From assembly GCA_964520885.1 (NCBI GenBank), contig CAZFQD010000041.1:1-15766 (forward strand): 15,766 bases of DNA, given 5' to 3'. Every line of letters starts with the position of its first letter. Positions within the stretch are counted from its first letter, which is position 1. This DNA is from CAZFQD01 sp964520885 (GTDB taxonomy: Bacteria; Bacillota; Clostridia; Oscillospirales; SIG519). Position numbers and translations under genes: made by a program. Below are positions 7,501 to 15,659 of the stretch, one piece after another. The notes under the pieces were generated by a model that saw only the letters and a program-made list of their open reading frames with translations, did no database searches and had not been told where the DNA came from.

Positions 7501-8445
7501 AGGCATGGTAATAAAGGCGTTATTTCTCGCATACTTCCACAAGAGGATATGCCTTATATGCCGGATGGAACTCCGCTTGATATATGTCTTAATCCTTTGG
7601 GCGTTCCTTCAAGAATGAACATTGGTCAAGTGCTTGAAGTGCATTTGGGCTTTGCCGCAAAGACACTTGGTTGGAAAATTATGACCCCTATATTTGACGG
7701 TGCTCACGAAAGAGATATTACTAAATGCTTAGAACTCGCAGGCTATGATGCAACCGGAAAGGTGCAACTTTATGATGGTAGAACAGGAGAGCCATTTGAT
7801 GGACCTGTTACCGTTGGATATATGTATTATCTTAAATTAGCACATCTTGTTGACGATAAAATTCATGCAAGGTCAACTGGCCCTTATTCTCTTGTTACTC
7901 AACAACCATTAGGTGGAAAGGCACAGTTTGGTGGACAGAGATTTGGAGAAATGGAAGTTTGGGCTTTAGAGGCATATGGAGCGGCTTATACTTTGCAAGA
8001 GATTTTAACCGTTAAATCGGATGATGTTATTGGTAGAGTGAAAACTTATGAAGCTATTGTAAAGGGCAAAAATATTCCTAAGCCCGGCATTCCAGAGTCG
8101 TTTAAGGTTTTAATTAAAGAACTTCAATCATTGGCACTTGATGTTAAAGTTCTTTCAAAGGATTTGGAAGAGGTAGATATTTCCACTAACTTTGATGACA
8201 ATAATGATGAGCAATTATATGATCCCAGCAAGGATATGTTCCCTTCAATTGCTAACGAGGATGAATTAGCTAGTGGTTTCTTAATTGAAGACGAGGAAAA
8301 TGAGGATGACTTAATTGTAGCATCAATTTTAGGGGAAGAAAAAAATGATGAAGTTGTAGATGATTACCCCAAAATTGATGACGACATTATTGTTGAAGAT
8401 AATGATGACGATGACGATGACGATAACGATGAAAACAATAAATAA
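4594..8445 (+). CDS. rpoB: DNA-directed RNA polymerase subunit beta
   Basis: The beta subunit of the core RNA polymerase, 1283 residues from ATG 4594. GGAG at 4579-4582 lies 11 bases before this ATG; an upstream GTG at 4582 would add four residues and is less well supported. The N-terminus reads [32 protein letters not shown], typical of the family. The rifampicin region is at about 512-545. It has the D, H and S equivalent to E. coli 516, 526 and 531 (D523, H533, S538), so it looks rifampicin-sensitive. Pro517 stands where E. coli has Gln510. [23 protein letters not shown], the catalytic-centre [12 protein letters not shown] (964-975), and the C-terminal [27 protein letters not shown] clamp all follow intact. 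After the last family block ([20 protein letters not shown]) comes an unusual 87-residue acidic tail ending in a run of Asp. Confidence 0.98.
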   Translation: [1283 protein letters not shown]

Positions 8446-8457
8446 TAACTTATATAT

Positions 8458-8465
8458 GGAAGGAG
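8458..8465 (+). promoter_or_regulatory. rpoC ribosome binding site with long spacing
   Basis: GGAAGGAG is a near-perfect Shine-Dalgarno sequence but lies 12 bases before ATG 8478. The closer ATG at 8467 is out of frame with rpoC and overlaps the spacing. The rpoC start is fixed by the family N-terminus MQFNVFEAIKIGLASPEII. The strong anti-rRNA match may compensate for the distance. Confidence 0.55.
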
Positions 8466-8477
8466 CATGATAAAGAT

Positions 8478-11400
8478 ATGCAATTCAATGTCTTTGAAGC
8501 CATAAAAATAGGTCTTGCCTCACCCGAAATTATTAAAAGTTGGTCTAGCGGGGAAGTTAAGAAGCCCGAAACTATAAATTATAGAACCCTAAAGCCTGAA
8601 AGAGATGGTTTGTTTTGCGAGAAAATTTTTGGTCCATCTAAGGACTGGGAATGTCATTGTGGAAAATACAAAAGAATTCGCTATAAAGGCAAAATATGCG
8701 AACGATGTGGAGTTGAGGTTACTCGTTCTAAGGTTCGTCGTGAAAGAATGGGTCATATTGATTTGGCGGCACCTGTTTCGCATATTTGGTACTTTAAAGG
8801 TATCCCTTCTCGTTTAGGTTTATTACTTGACCTTTCTCCTCGTATTTTAGAAAAAGTATTATATTTTTCATCTTATATTGTTTTAGATGCCGGAGATGCA
8901 AATGATAGAATTAGTGATAAAGATATTCTATCTGAAAAAGAATATCGTGATTTAAGGGAAAAATATGAGGATAGTTTTAGTGCAGAAATGGGAGCAGAAG
9001 CTATTAAAAAGTTATTACAAGCTATTGATATTGTTAAACTTTCTACAGAATTAAAGGAAGAATTAATAACTGCTTCCGGTCAAAAGAAAGCAAGAATTAT
9101 TAAAAGGCTTGATGTTGTTGAAGCGTTTAGACTTAGTGGTAACAAACCTGAATGGATGATTTTAGATGTAATTCCCGTTATTCCACCGGAAATTAGACCT
9201 ATGGTTCAATTAGATGGTGGTAGATTTGCTACTAGTGATTTAAATGACCTTTACAGAAGAGTTATAAATAGAAATAACCGTTTGAAAAGATTATTAGAAC
9301 TTGCGGCACCGGAAATAATAGTTAGAAATGAAAAGAGAATGTTACAAGAGGCGGTTGACGCTTTAATTGACAATGGCAGAAGAGGAAGAGCTGTGGGAGG
9401 TCCTAATAACCGAGCCTTAAAATCTCTTTCTGATATGCTAAAGGGTAAGCAAGGACGATTTAGACAAAACCTTTTGGGCAAGAGAGTTGACTATTCCGGC
9501 CGTTCTGTTATTGTTGTTGGTCCTGACTTGAAACTATTTCAATGTGGACTTCCAAAGGAAATGGCATTAGAGTTATTTAAGCCATTTGTTATGAAACGCC
9601 TTGTTGAAATGAATAATGCAAAAAATATTAAAAGTGCTAAGAAAATGGTTGAGAGAGCTTCAAATGATGTTTGGGACGCATTAGAAGATGTTATCAAGGA
9701 ACATCCTGTTTTGCTAAATCGTGCTCCAACACTTCATAGATTGGGTATTCAAGCCTTTGAGCCTGTATTAGTTGAAGGTAAAGCATTAAAGTTGCATCCA
9801 CTTGTTTGCACTGCATATAATGCCGATTTTGACGGGGACCAAATGGCAGTTCATGTTCCACTTTCAGCAGAGGCACAAGCAGAGGCAAGATTTTTAATGC
9901 TTTCAGCTAATAACCTTTTAAAGCCACAGGATGGCCGTCCTGTTACTGTTCCAACACAGGATATGGTTTTGGGTTCGTATTATTTAACAATAATTAATGA
10001 AAACGAAAAGGGTGCCAATAAGAAATTTTCATCTTATAATGAGGCAATTATGGCATATAGTGTTGGCGAGGTTGGACTTCACGCACCTATTAAGGTTAGA
10101 GCCGAAAGAATAGTAAATGGGGTAAAACAACAAAAACTTATTGATGCCACAGTTGGAAGACTTATTTTTAATGACCCTATTCCTCAAGATTTAGATTATG
10201 TCGATAGAACTGATGCTGAAAAGATGTTTGATTTAGAAATATCTTTTGTTGTTTCAAAAAAACATATTGGGAAAATAATTGATAAATGTATAGGCAAGCA
10301 TGGGTTAGCAAAAACTGCAGAAATGCTTGACAAAATTAAGGCTCAAAGTTTTAAATATTCCACAAAGAGTGCAATTACAATTTCTATTTCTGATATGGAA
10401 ATCCCACCTGAAAAATATATTTTTGTTGAAGAAGCAGAAAAAAGAGTTGAAAAAATTACAAGAGATTTTAGAAGAGGCTTGTTATCAGAGGATGAAAGAT
10501 ATCATAAGGTAATTGAAGAGTGGGAGGAAACAACTAAGAAGGTTACAAATGCTCTTGAGGAACATCTTAATGAGTTAAATCCAATATATATGATGGCTAA
10601 TTCGGGAGCAAGAGGTTCAATTAGCCAAATAAGACAGTTGGCGGGTATGAGAGGTCTTATGGCAAACACTTCAGGTAAGGCTATTGAGGTCCCTATTCGT
10701 GCTAATTTCCGTGAAGGTCTTAATATTTTAGAGTTCTTTATTTCCTCACGGGGAGCAAGAAAAGGTCTTGCTGATACAGCTTTAAGAACCGCCGATAGTG
10801 GTTATTTAACAAGAAGATTAGTTGATGTTTCACAAGATGTAATTATTCGTGAGTATGATTGCAAAACAACAGCCGGTATTACTGTTAGAGAAATCCGAGA
10901 TGGAAATGAAAGAATTGAACCATTGTTTGACCGTTTAGTTAGCAGAACAGTTCTCGAAGATGTTATTCATCCAAAGACTGGTGAAATAATTATTAAAAAA
11001 GATGAAATAATATATGATAGTATTGCCGATAAAATAGTAAAAGCAGATATTAAAGAAGTTAAAATTAGAACAATACTTGAATGTAAAAGCCGATTTGGAG
11101 TTTGTGCTAAATGCTATGGTTCTAATTTGGCTACCGGCGAACTTGTTAATACAGGTGAAGCGGTTGGTATTATTGCCGCACAATCAATTGGTGAGCCTGG
11201 AACACAGTTTACAATGAGAACCTTCCACACTGGAGGTATTGCAGGAAGCGATATTACTCAAGGCTTACCTCGTGTAGAAGAATTATTTGAAGCAAGAAAA
11301 CCAAAGATTTTAGCGGTTGTTGCAGAAATTGATGGAACTATTAAATTTCAAGACATTAAGAATGTTAAGCACATTATTATTACTAATGAAGATGGCGAAG

Positions 11401-11999
11401 AAAAAGCACATCCTATTAACTATGGACTTAGAATTAAAGTTGTTGAGGGACAGGTTGTTTCTGCCGGAGATGAACTAACTGAAGGCTCAAAAAATCCTCA
11501 CGATATTTTAAGAATACAAGGCACATTCGCAGTTCACGGTTATTTAATTCAAGAGGTTCAAAGAGTATATCGTATGCACGGTGTTGATATTAACGATAAG
11601 CACATAGAAGTAATTATTCGTCAAATGATGCGAAAGGTTAGAATTGAAGAAGCAGGGGATAGCAATATTTTATTAGGTGCTATGGTAGATAAATTTGAAA
11701 TTATGGATGCAAATACTGCTATTCGCCAAAGAATTGAAAATGGTGAGAAAGACTTAACAGAAGCAATTGGAAATACTATTCTATTAGGAATTACAAAGGC
11801 TTCTCTTGCAACTGATAGCTTTTTATCCGCCGCTTCCTTCCAAGAAACCACAAGAGTTTTAACCGAAGCTGCAATTAAGGGAAAGATTGACCCATTGTTA
11901 GGACTTAAAGAAAATGTTATTATAGGAAAATTAATACCGGCAGGAACAGGCTTACAGCAATATAGAGATGTTATTATAACAGAACATACTATCATATAA
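8478..11999 (+). CDS. rpoC: DNA-directed RNA polymerase subunit beta'
   Basis: The catalytic beta' subunit, 1173 residues, normal for low-GC Gram-positives. Visible parts, in order: the N-terminal zinc site (C59, C61, C74, C77) just after FCEKIFGPSKDWE; the clamp and lid region with GKQGRFRQNLLGKRVDYSGRS; and the Mg-binding loop NADFDGDQMAVH (Asp450, Asp452, Asp454; DNA 9825-9839). The bridge-helix region with SGARGS and GLMANTSGKAIEVPI follows, then the second zinc site (C795, C869, C876, C879) and the trigger loop QSIGEPGTQFTMRTFHTGG. The C-terminus ends with the YRDVIITEH-type tail. There is no large insertion in the trigger loop. It starts 32 bases after rpoB and is surely co-transcribed with it. 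Confidence 0.98.
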   Translation: MQFNVFEAIKIGLASPEIIKSWSSGEVKKPETINYRTLKPERDGLFCEKIFGPSKDWECHCGKYKRIRYKGKICERCGVEVTRSKVRRERMGHIDLAAPVSHIWYFKGIPSRLGLLLDLSPRILEKVLYFSSYIVLDAGDANDRISDKDILSEKEYRDLREKYEDSFSAEMGAEAIKKLLQAIDIVKLSTELKEELITASGQKKARIIKRLDVVEAFRLSGNKPEWMILDVIPVIPPEIRPMVQLDGGRFATSDLNDLYRRVINRNNRLKRLLELAAPEIIVRNEKRMLQEAVDALIDNGRRGRAVGGPNNRALKSLSDMLKGKQGRFRQNLLGKRVDYSGRSVIVVGPDLKLFQCGLPKEMALELFKPFVMKRLVEMNNAKNIKSAKKMVERASNDVWDALEDVIKEHPVLLNRAPTLHRLGIQAFEPVLVEGKALKLHPLVCTAYNADFDGDQMAVHVPLSAEAQAEARFLMLSANNLLKPQDGRPVTVPTQDMVLGSYYLTIINENEKGANKKFSSYNEAIMAYSVGEVGLHAPIKVRAERIVNGVKQQKLIDATVGRLIFNDPIPQDLDYVDRTDAEKMFDLEISFVVSKKHIGKIIDKCIGKHGLAKTAEMLDKIKAQSFKYSTKSAITISISDMEIPPEKYIFVEEAEKRVEKITRDFRRGLLSEDERYHKVIEEWEETTKKVTNALEEHLNELNPIYMMANSGARGSISQIRQLAGMRGLMANTSGKAIEVPIRANFREGLNILEFFISSRGARKGLADTALRTADSGYLTRRLVDVSQDVIIREYDCKTTAGITVREIRDGNERIEPLFDRLVSRTVLEDVIHPKTGEIIIKKDEIIYDSIADKIVKADIKEVKIRTILECKSRFGVCAKCYGSNLATGELVNTGEAVGIIAAQSIGEPGTQFTMRTFHTGGIAGSDITQGLPRVEELFEARKPKILAVVAEIDGTIKFQDIKNVKHIIITNEDGEEKAHPINYGLRIKVVEGQVVSAGDELTEGSKNPHDILRIQGTFAVHGYLIQEVQRVYRMHGVDINDKHIEVIIRQMMRKVRIEEAGDSNILLGAMVDKFEIMDANTAIRQRIENGEKDLTEAIGNTILLGITKASLATDSFLSAASFQETTRVLTEAAIKGKIDPLLGLKENVIIGKLIPAGTGLQQYRDVIITEHTII

Positions 12000-12000
12000 A

Positions 12001-12060
12001 ATGTGTTTAAGGCTGTAACTATTATGGTTACAGCCTTAGACTGTCGACAGCAAAACACAT
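12001..12060 (+). other. Sixty-base folded element between rpoC and the helicase gene
   Basis: Two bases after the rpoC stop the sequence can close on itself. ATGTGTTT (12001-12008) pairs perfectly with AAACACAT (12053-12060). Inside are a perfect 11-pair hairpin, AAGGCTGTAAC (12009-12019) with GTTACAGCCTT (12027-12037) and a seven-base loop, and a ten-base perfect palindrome CTGTCGACAG (12041-12050). Together they form a closed three-way-like structure occupying almost the whole spacer. There is no T-run after it on the plus strand, so it is not a standard Rho-independent terminator. It may be an RNA processing or stabilising element, a regulatory leader of the helicase, or a small palindromic insertion. 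Confidence 0.6.
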
Positions 12061-12088
12061 AAAAAATGAATTAAAGAAAAGAGAATTT

Positions 12089-13690
12089 ATGGAAAATATA
12101 TTATTTAAAGATTTAAAAATTTCAAAAGAAATATTAAAGGCTATTGAAAAAATGGGCTTTGAGGAAACTACTCCAATTCAAAGTCAAAGTATTACAACAA
12201 TATTAGAGGGTAAGGATGTAATTGGTCAGGCTCCAACTGGAACGGGCAAAACCTGTGCTTATGGAATTCCAATCATTGAGAATATTGACATTCACAATGA
12301 GAATATTCAAGCTTTGATTTTATGTCCTACAAGAGAATTGGTTATACAAATAGCTGAAGAACTTTCAACAGTTGCTCAGTATAAGCATTTAATAAAAATA
12401 TTGCCAATATACGGGGGACAACAAATTGAACGACAAATTATGTCATTAAAAAAGCGTCCGCAAATAGTTGTTGCTACTCCCGGAAGAATGATGGACCATT
12501 TAAGAAGGAAAACTGCTAAAATAGGTGAATTAAAGATAGTTGTATTAGATGAAGCGGATGAAATGCTTAATATGGGCTTTCGTGAGGATATAGATATAAT
12601 TTTAGAAACAGTTCCACAGCAAAAGCAAATGGTGCTTTTTTCAGCTACTATGCCAAAAGAAATAATTGCAATTGCAAACAAATATCAAAAAGATGCTGTT
12701 ACAGTTAAGGTTACTCATAAGGAACTTACTATTCCAAGTATTGATCAGTATTATGTTGAAGTTAAAGGCAGAAATAAAGCAGATGTTTTAACAAGATTTA
12801 TTGACCAATATCAATATAAACTTTGTTTAATTTTTTGTAATACAAAAAAAATGGTAGATGAACTTACAAGTATTTTAATGACAAGGGGTTATTTAGCAGA
12901 AGCACTTCATGGAGATATGCGACAAATGCAAAGAGATAAGGTTATGTCTCGCTTTAGAAAGGGAACTATTGAATTTTTAGTTGCCACTGATGTTGCAGCA
13001 CGAGGAATAGATGTAGAAGACATTGAGGCTGTGTTTAATTATGATGTGCCAAGTGACGAGGAATACTATGTTCATAGAATAGGAAGAACGGGAAGGGCTA
13101 ACAAAAAGGGCATTTCTTATACCTTTGCAACCCCACGAGATATGTTTGCACTTCGTGAAATTATGCGTTATACAAAGGCGGTAATTCATCCTATAAAAGC
13201 TCCGACTTTTTCGGATACTCAAGACACAAAAGTTAAATCTCATCTTGCAAATGTTAAGGAAATTCTTGAAAATGACGATATTACCAGATATGTTGGATAT
13301 ATTGAAAAAATGCTAATGGAAAATGAAGAAAATGATATTACAACTCTTGATATAGCGGCGGCATTTTTAAAACTAACAATAGGCGATAAAAGCAATAATT
13401 CAGTTTCTTTTCAAAATGAGGAAAACGAAAAAGCAACTGCCCAATTTGGAATGTTGAGATTGTTTATAAATATAGGTAGAATGGATAAAATGGACAAGGG
13501 TAAAATAATTGAATTAATTGCTGCCAACACCTCAATTAGAGGTAGTGAAATAGGCACTATTGATATTTTTGATAAATTTTCCTTTATTGAATTGCCATCT
13601 GAAAAGGTTGATGATGCTATTATATCTTTGAATAAGGTTAAGGTTCATAATAGAAAAGTTAACATTGAAATAGCAAACAAGAAAAAATAA
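12089..13690 (+). CDS. deaD: DEAD-box ATP-dependent RNA helicase with DbpA-type RNA-binding domain
   Basis: 533 residues. Helicase core: Q motif F24 to Q31 (GFEETTPIQ), Walker A APTGTGKT (48-55), PTREL (80-84), TPGR (130-133), DEAD (154-157), SAT (185-187), FCNTKK, HGDMRQMQRDKVMSRF, ATDVAARGIDV and HRIGRTGR (329-336). These unwind short RNA duplexes in ribosome assembly or mRNA turnover. Residues about 454-530 (FGMLRLFINIGRMDKMDKGKI, then IDIFDKFSFIELP) form the small beta-alpha RNA-binding domain shared by DbpA and CsdA/DeaD. The length and single C-terminal domain fit the DeaD/CshA type; the exact orthologue cannot be fixed by eye. The ribosome binding site is weak (AAAAGAG, 5 bases before ATG), and the spacer upstream is folded. 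Both would allow control by RNA structure, as is known for some cold-shock helicases. Confidence 0.93.
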   Translation: MENILFKDLKISKEILKAIEKMGFEETTPIQSQSITTILEGKDVIGQAPTGTGKTCAYGIPIIENIDIHNENIQALILCPTRELVIQIAEELSTVAQYKHLIKILPIYGGQQIERQIMSLKKRPQIVVATPGRMMDHLRRKTAKIGELKIVVLDEADEMLNMGFREDIDIILETVPQQKQMVLFSATMPKEIIAIANKYQKDAVTVKVTHKELTIPSIDQYYVEVKGRNKADVLTRFIDQYQYKLCLIFCNTKKMVDELTSILMTRGYLAEALHGDMRQMQRDKVMSRFRKGTIEFLVATDVAARGIDVEDIEAVFNYDVPSDEEYYVHRIGRTGRANKKGISYTFATPRDMFALREIMRYTKAVIHPIKAPTFSDTQDTKVKSHLANVKEILENDDITRYVGYIEKMLMENEENDITTLDIAAAFLKLTIGDKSNNSVSFQNEENEKATAQFGMLRLFINIGRMDKMDKGKIIELIAANTSIRGSEIGTIDIFDKFSFIELPSEKVDDAIISLNKVKVHNRKVNIEIANKKK

Positions 13691-13703
13691 GGGGAATATA
13701 TTT

Positions 13704-14381
13704 ATGAACCTAAATATTGTTGATTTAAAAACAATTGAATATGGAAAATGTTTAGAGTTTCAATATGCCTTACACAAAAAAAGAGTAAACAATGAAATAC
13801 AGGATACTCTTTTGTTGTTGGAGCATAACAGTGTTATAACTTTGGGAACAAGAGGAGATTATAATAATATTTATTTGGATAAAGAAAAATTAAAGGAGTT
13901 TAGCATCGATATTTTTGAAGTTAATAGAGGCGGAGATGTTACATATCACGGACCGGGACAAATTGTGGGCTATTTAATTATGGATTTAAAAAGTCTGCAA
14001 AATGATTTAAAAGAATTCGTTAAAAAAATGGAGCAAAGCATAATTAATTTATTAAATAATAATTATTCTTTAAAAGCATATAGGCAACAAGGTAAATTTA
14101 CTGGTGTATGGCTCGGAGAGAAAAAAATCGCCGCTATTGGAATAGAGGCTAAAAAATGGGTTACAATGCATGGCTTTGCCTTTAATATTAATACAAATTT
14201 AGAGCATTTTAAATTAATTAATCCTTGTGGCCTTTCAAAAGAGGTAACCTCGTTAGAACAGCAAATTGGCTTTAAAGAAGATATACAAAAGGTAAAAGAA
14301 GGATTAGCTATTAACATATGTAATGAATATCAAAGAACTCCAATTAAAATGGATATAAAAGAATTATTAGATAATAAGTGA
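13704..14381 (+). CDS. lipB: Octanoyl-[acyl-carrier-protein]:protein N-octanoyltransferase
   Basis: LipB moves an octanoyl group from acyl carrier protein to the lipoyl domains of 2-oxoacid dehydrogenases or GcvH, the first step of lipoic acid synthesis. 225 residues, normal length. The hallmark NRGGDVTYHGPGQ sits at 74-86. Lys141 in KKIAAIG and Cys175 in INPCG match the catalytic Lys/Cys pair of E. coli LipB (K135, C169), and FTGVWLGEK and MHGFAFNIN flank them. AAGGGG 11 bases before the ATG overlaps the helicase stop codon; the gap between the two genes is 13 bases, so they are co-transcribed. LipA is not in the window. Confidence 0.95.
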   Translation: MNLNIVDLKTIEYGKCLEFQYALHKKRVNNEIQDTLLLLEHNSVITLGTRGDYNNIYLDKEKLKEFSIDIFEVNRGGDVTYHGPGQIVGYLIMDLKSLQNDLKEFVKKMEQSIINLLNNNYSLKAYRQQGKFTGVWLGEKKIAAIGIEAKKWVTMHGFAFNINTNLEHFKLINPCGLSKEVTSLEQQIGFKEDIQKVKEGLAINICNEYQRTPIKMDIKELLDNK

Positions 14382-14423
14382 TTTTAAGGATTTTGAATAA
14401 AATAAATATTTAGGATGATTTTT

Positions 14424-15341
14424 TTGAAACCTATTAACAACATTGATTTTTTTGATTTAGATGATGAAAATAACGCAGAAATTAAATGCAAAATAAATAG
14501 TGTGGCTAACTTGTTTATAAGTTATAATGGTTTATTACTCGATTTACGGGAATATATTAATTCAAATTTAAATGAAATAAAAAAAGGTAATTTTATTGAT
14601 AAAATAATTATATTGTTTCTTTCTAAGGTAATTGAAATACTGGATTCAATAACTGTATTAACAAATTATTCTTGTATTAATCAACTTAACAATTTAATAA
14701 GACCACTTTTTGAAACCTCGCTTTCTTTAAAGTTTATTTTAGTTGATAACAGCAATTATGAAAATAAAGCGGCTACTTATTATATTGAAGAGCTTGTTGC
14801 TAAAATTTCTCAGCTTAATAAAATTATTAAGAATGTTAAGTTTTTTCAGGAGCGAAAATTTATTAAAGACAAATCTAAATATAATATACAAAATATAAAA
14901 GATGAAATTTTAATGTATGAAAATTCAATTAAATCTAATCCTGTAACTTTAGAAATATATGAAAATTGGGGAAAAAATAAGTATTGGTACAATTCTTTCG
15001 ATTGCAAAACAATAAAAGACATTGCTGAAAAAGTTGATAAAATTGAAACTGATAGAATGAAATGGGTTGTTACATATGATGATATTTATACTCATTTATC
15101 AAGAGAATCTCATGCGAAAAATGCAGTAAAAATGATGAGTGTTTCTAATGGGAAAGCTTATTTTCAAAAAATACGAGAACCTACAAACATTTCATTTAAA
15201 ATTGACTTAATTTATGGTTTTGTAAATAATATTTCCTTTTCTATTATTGAATTTTACGGTTTAAAAAAATCATCGTTCTGCAAAAACTTTATTGAAAAAT
15301 CTATCGTCTTAATTAATGAACGAAAAAATATTTCAAGTTAA
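14424..15341 (+). CDS. DUF5677-like hypothetical protein
   Basis: About 305 residues, predicted cytoplasmic and largely helical. The start is chosen at TTG 14424 because AGGA (14412-14415) lies 8 bases before it; the ATG at 14415 has no ribosome binding site and would add three residues. The segment LSKVIEILDSITVLTNYSCINQLNNLIRPLFETSLSLKFIL (about 65-105) followed by a helix-rich middle and YTHLSRESHAKNAV (about 225-238) matches my memory of DUF5677 proteins, which pair an R-x-L-x-E helix with a late L-S-x-x-x-H motif. Function of the family is unknown to me. The base composition is even more AT-rich and the Lys/Asn/Ile content higher than in the neighbours, suggesting accessory status. Possibly transcribed from the lipB operon (gap 42 bases). 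Confidence 0.6.
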   Translation: MKPINNIDFFDLDDENNAEIKCKINSVANLFISYNGLLLDLREYINSNLNEIKKGNFIDKIIILFLSKVIEILDSITVLTNYSCINQLNNLIRPLFETSLSLKFILVDNSNYENKAATYYIEELVAKISQLNKIIKNVKFFQERKFIKDKSKYNIQNIKDEILMYENSIKSNPVTLEIYENWGKNKYWYNSFDCKTIKDIAEKVDKIETDRMKWVVTYDDIYTHLSRESHAKNAVKMMSVSNGKAYFQKIREPTNISFKIDLIYGFVNNISFSIIEFYGLKKSSFCKNFIEKSIVLINERKNISS

Positions 15342-15463
15342 AGGTATTATTATGGAAAAAGAATTGCCAAAAAGAAAAAAGTTAAGACTAATAGAATATG
15401 ATTATTCTAATAACGGATACTATTTTATTACAATTTGCACAAAAGGTAAAATTTGCGTTTTGT

Positions 15464-15487
15464 GTAGGGGCGAACAGTGTTCGCCCG
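15464..15487 (+). repeat. REP palindrome inside the RAYT frame, copy 1
   Basis: The core GGGCGAACAGTGTTCGCCC (15468-15486) is an eight-pair stem with a three-base loop, preceded by GTAG and ended by G. It is read in frame as C-R-G-E-Q-C-S-P-E. The GC-rich element stands out sharply in AT-rich coding sequence. It is the reverse complement of the second copy over 24 bases. Confidence 0.85.
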
Positions 15488-15635
15488 AAAATCCTAAGCA
15501 ATTTATTCTTACTAATATTGGTAAAATAGTTGAAACCTCAATTATTAATATTACTAAATACTATCAAAACTTAGAAATTGTTAAGTATGTAATTATGCCT
15601 AATCATATTCATTTAATTATTATTTCCAATAAAAA

Positions 15636-15659
15636 CGGGCGAACACTGTTCGCCCCTAC
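15636..15659 (-). repeat. REP palindrome at the RAYT break, copy 2 (inverted)
   Basis: The core GGGCGAACACTGTTCGCCC (15637-15655) with CTAC after it is, over 24 bases, the exact reverse complement of copy 1. It is read as N-G-R-T-L-F-A-P-T, ten bases before the stop codon. Such elements are the substrates of RAYT proteins in the REPtron model, where two inverted REPs flank or accompany the transposase gene. Confidence 0.85.

Noticed and set aside
8404..8430. Repeated GATGAC as a possible regulatory or iteron repeat
   Set aside because: It is in frame and encodes the Asp run at the end of RpoB; a coding explanation is sufficient.
11621..12058. 145-codon minus-strand frame over the end of rpoC and the folded spacer
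   Set aside because: It is antisense to conserved rpoC codons, has no protein-family character, and begins inside the palindromic element.
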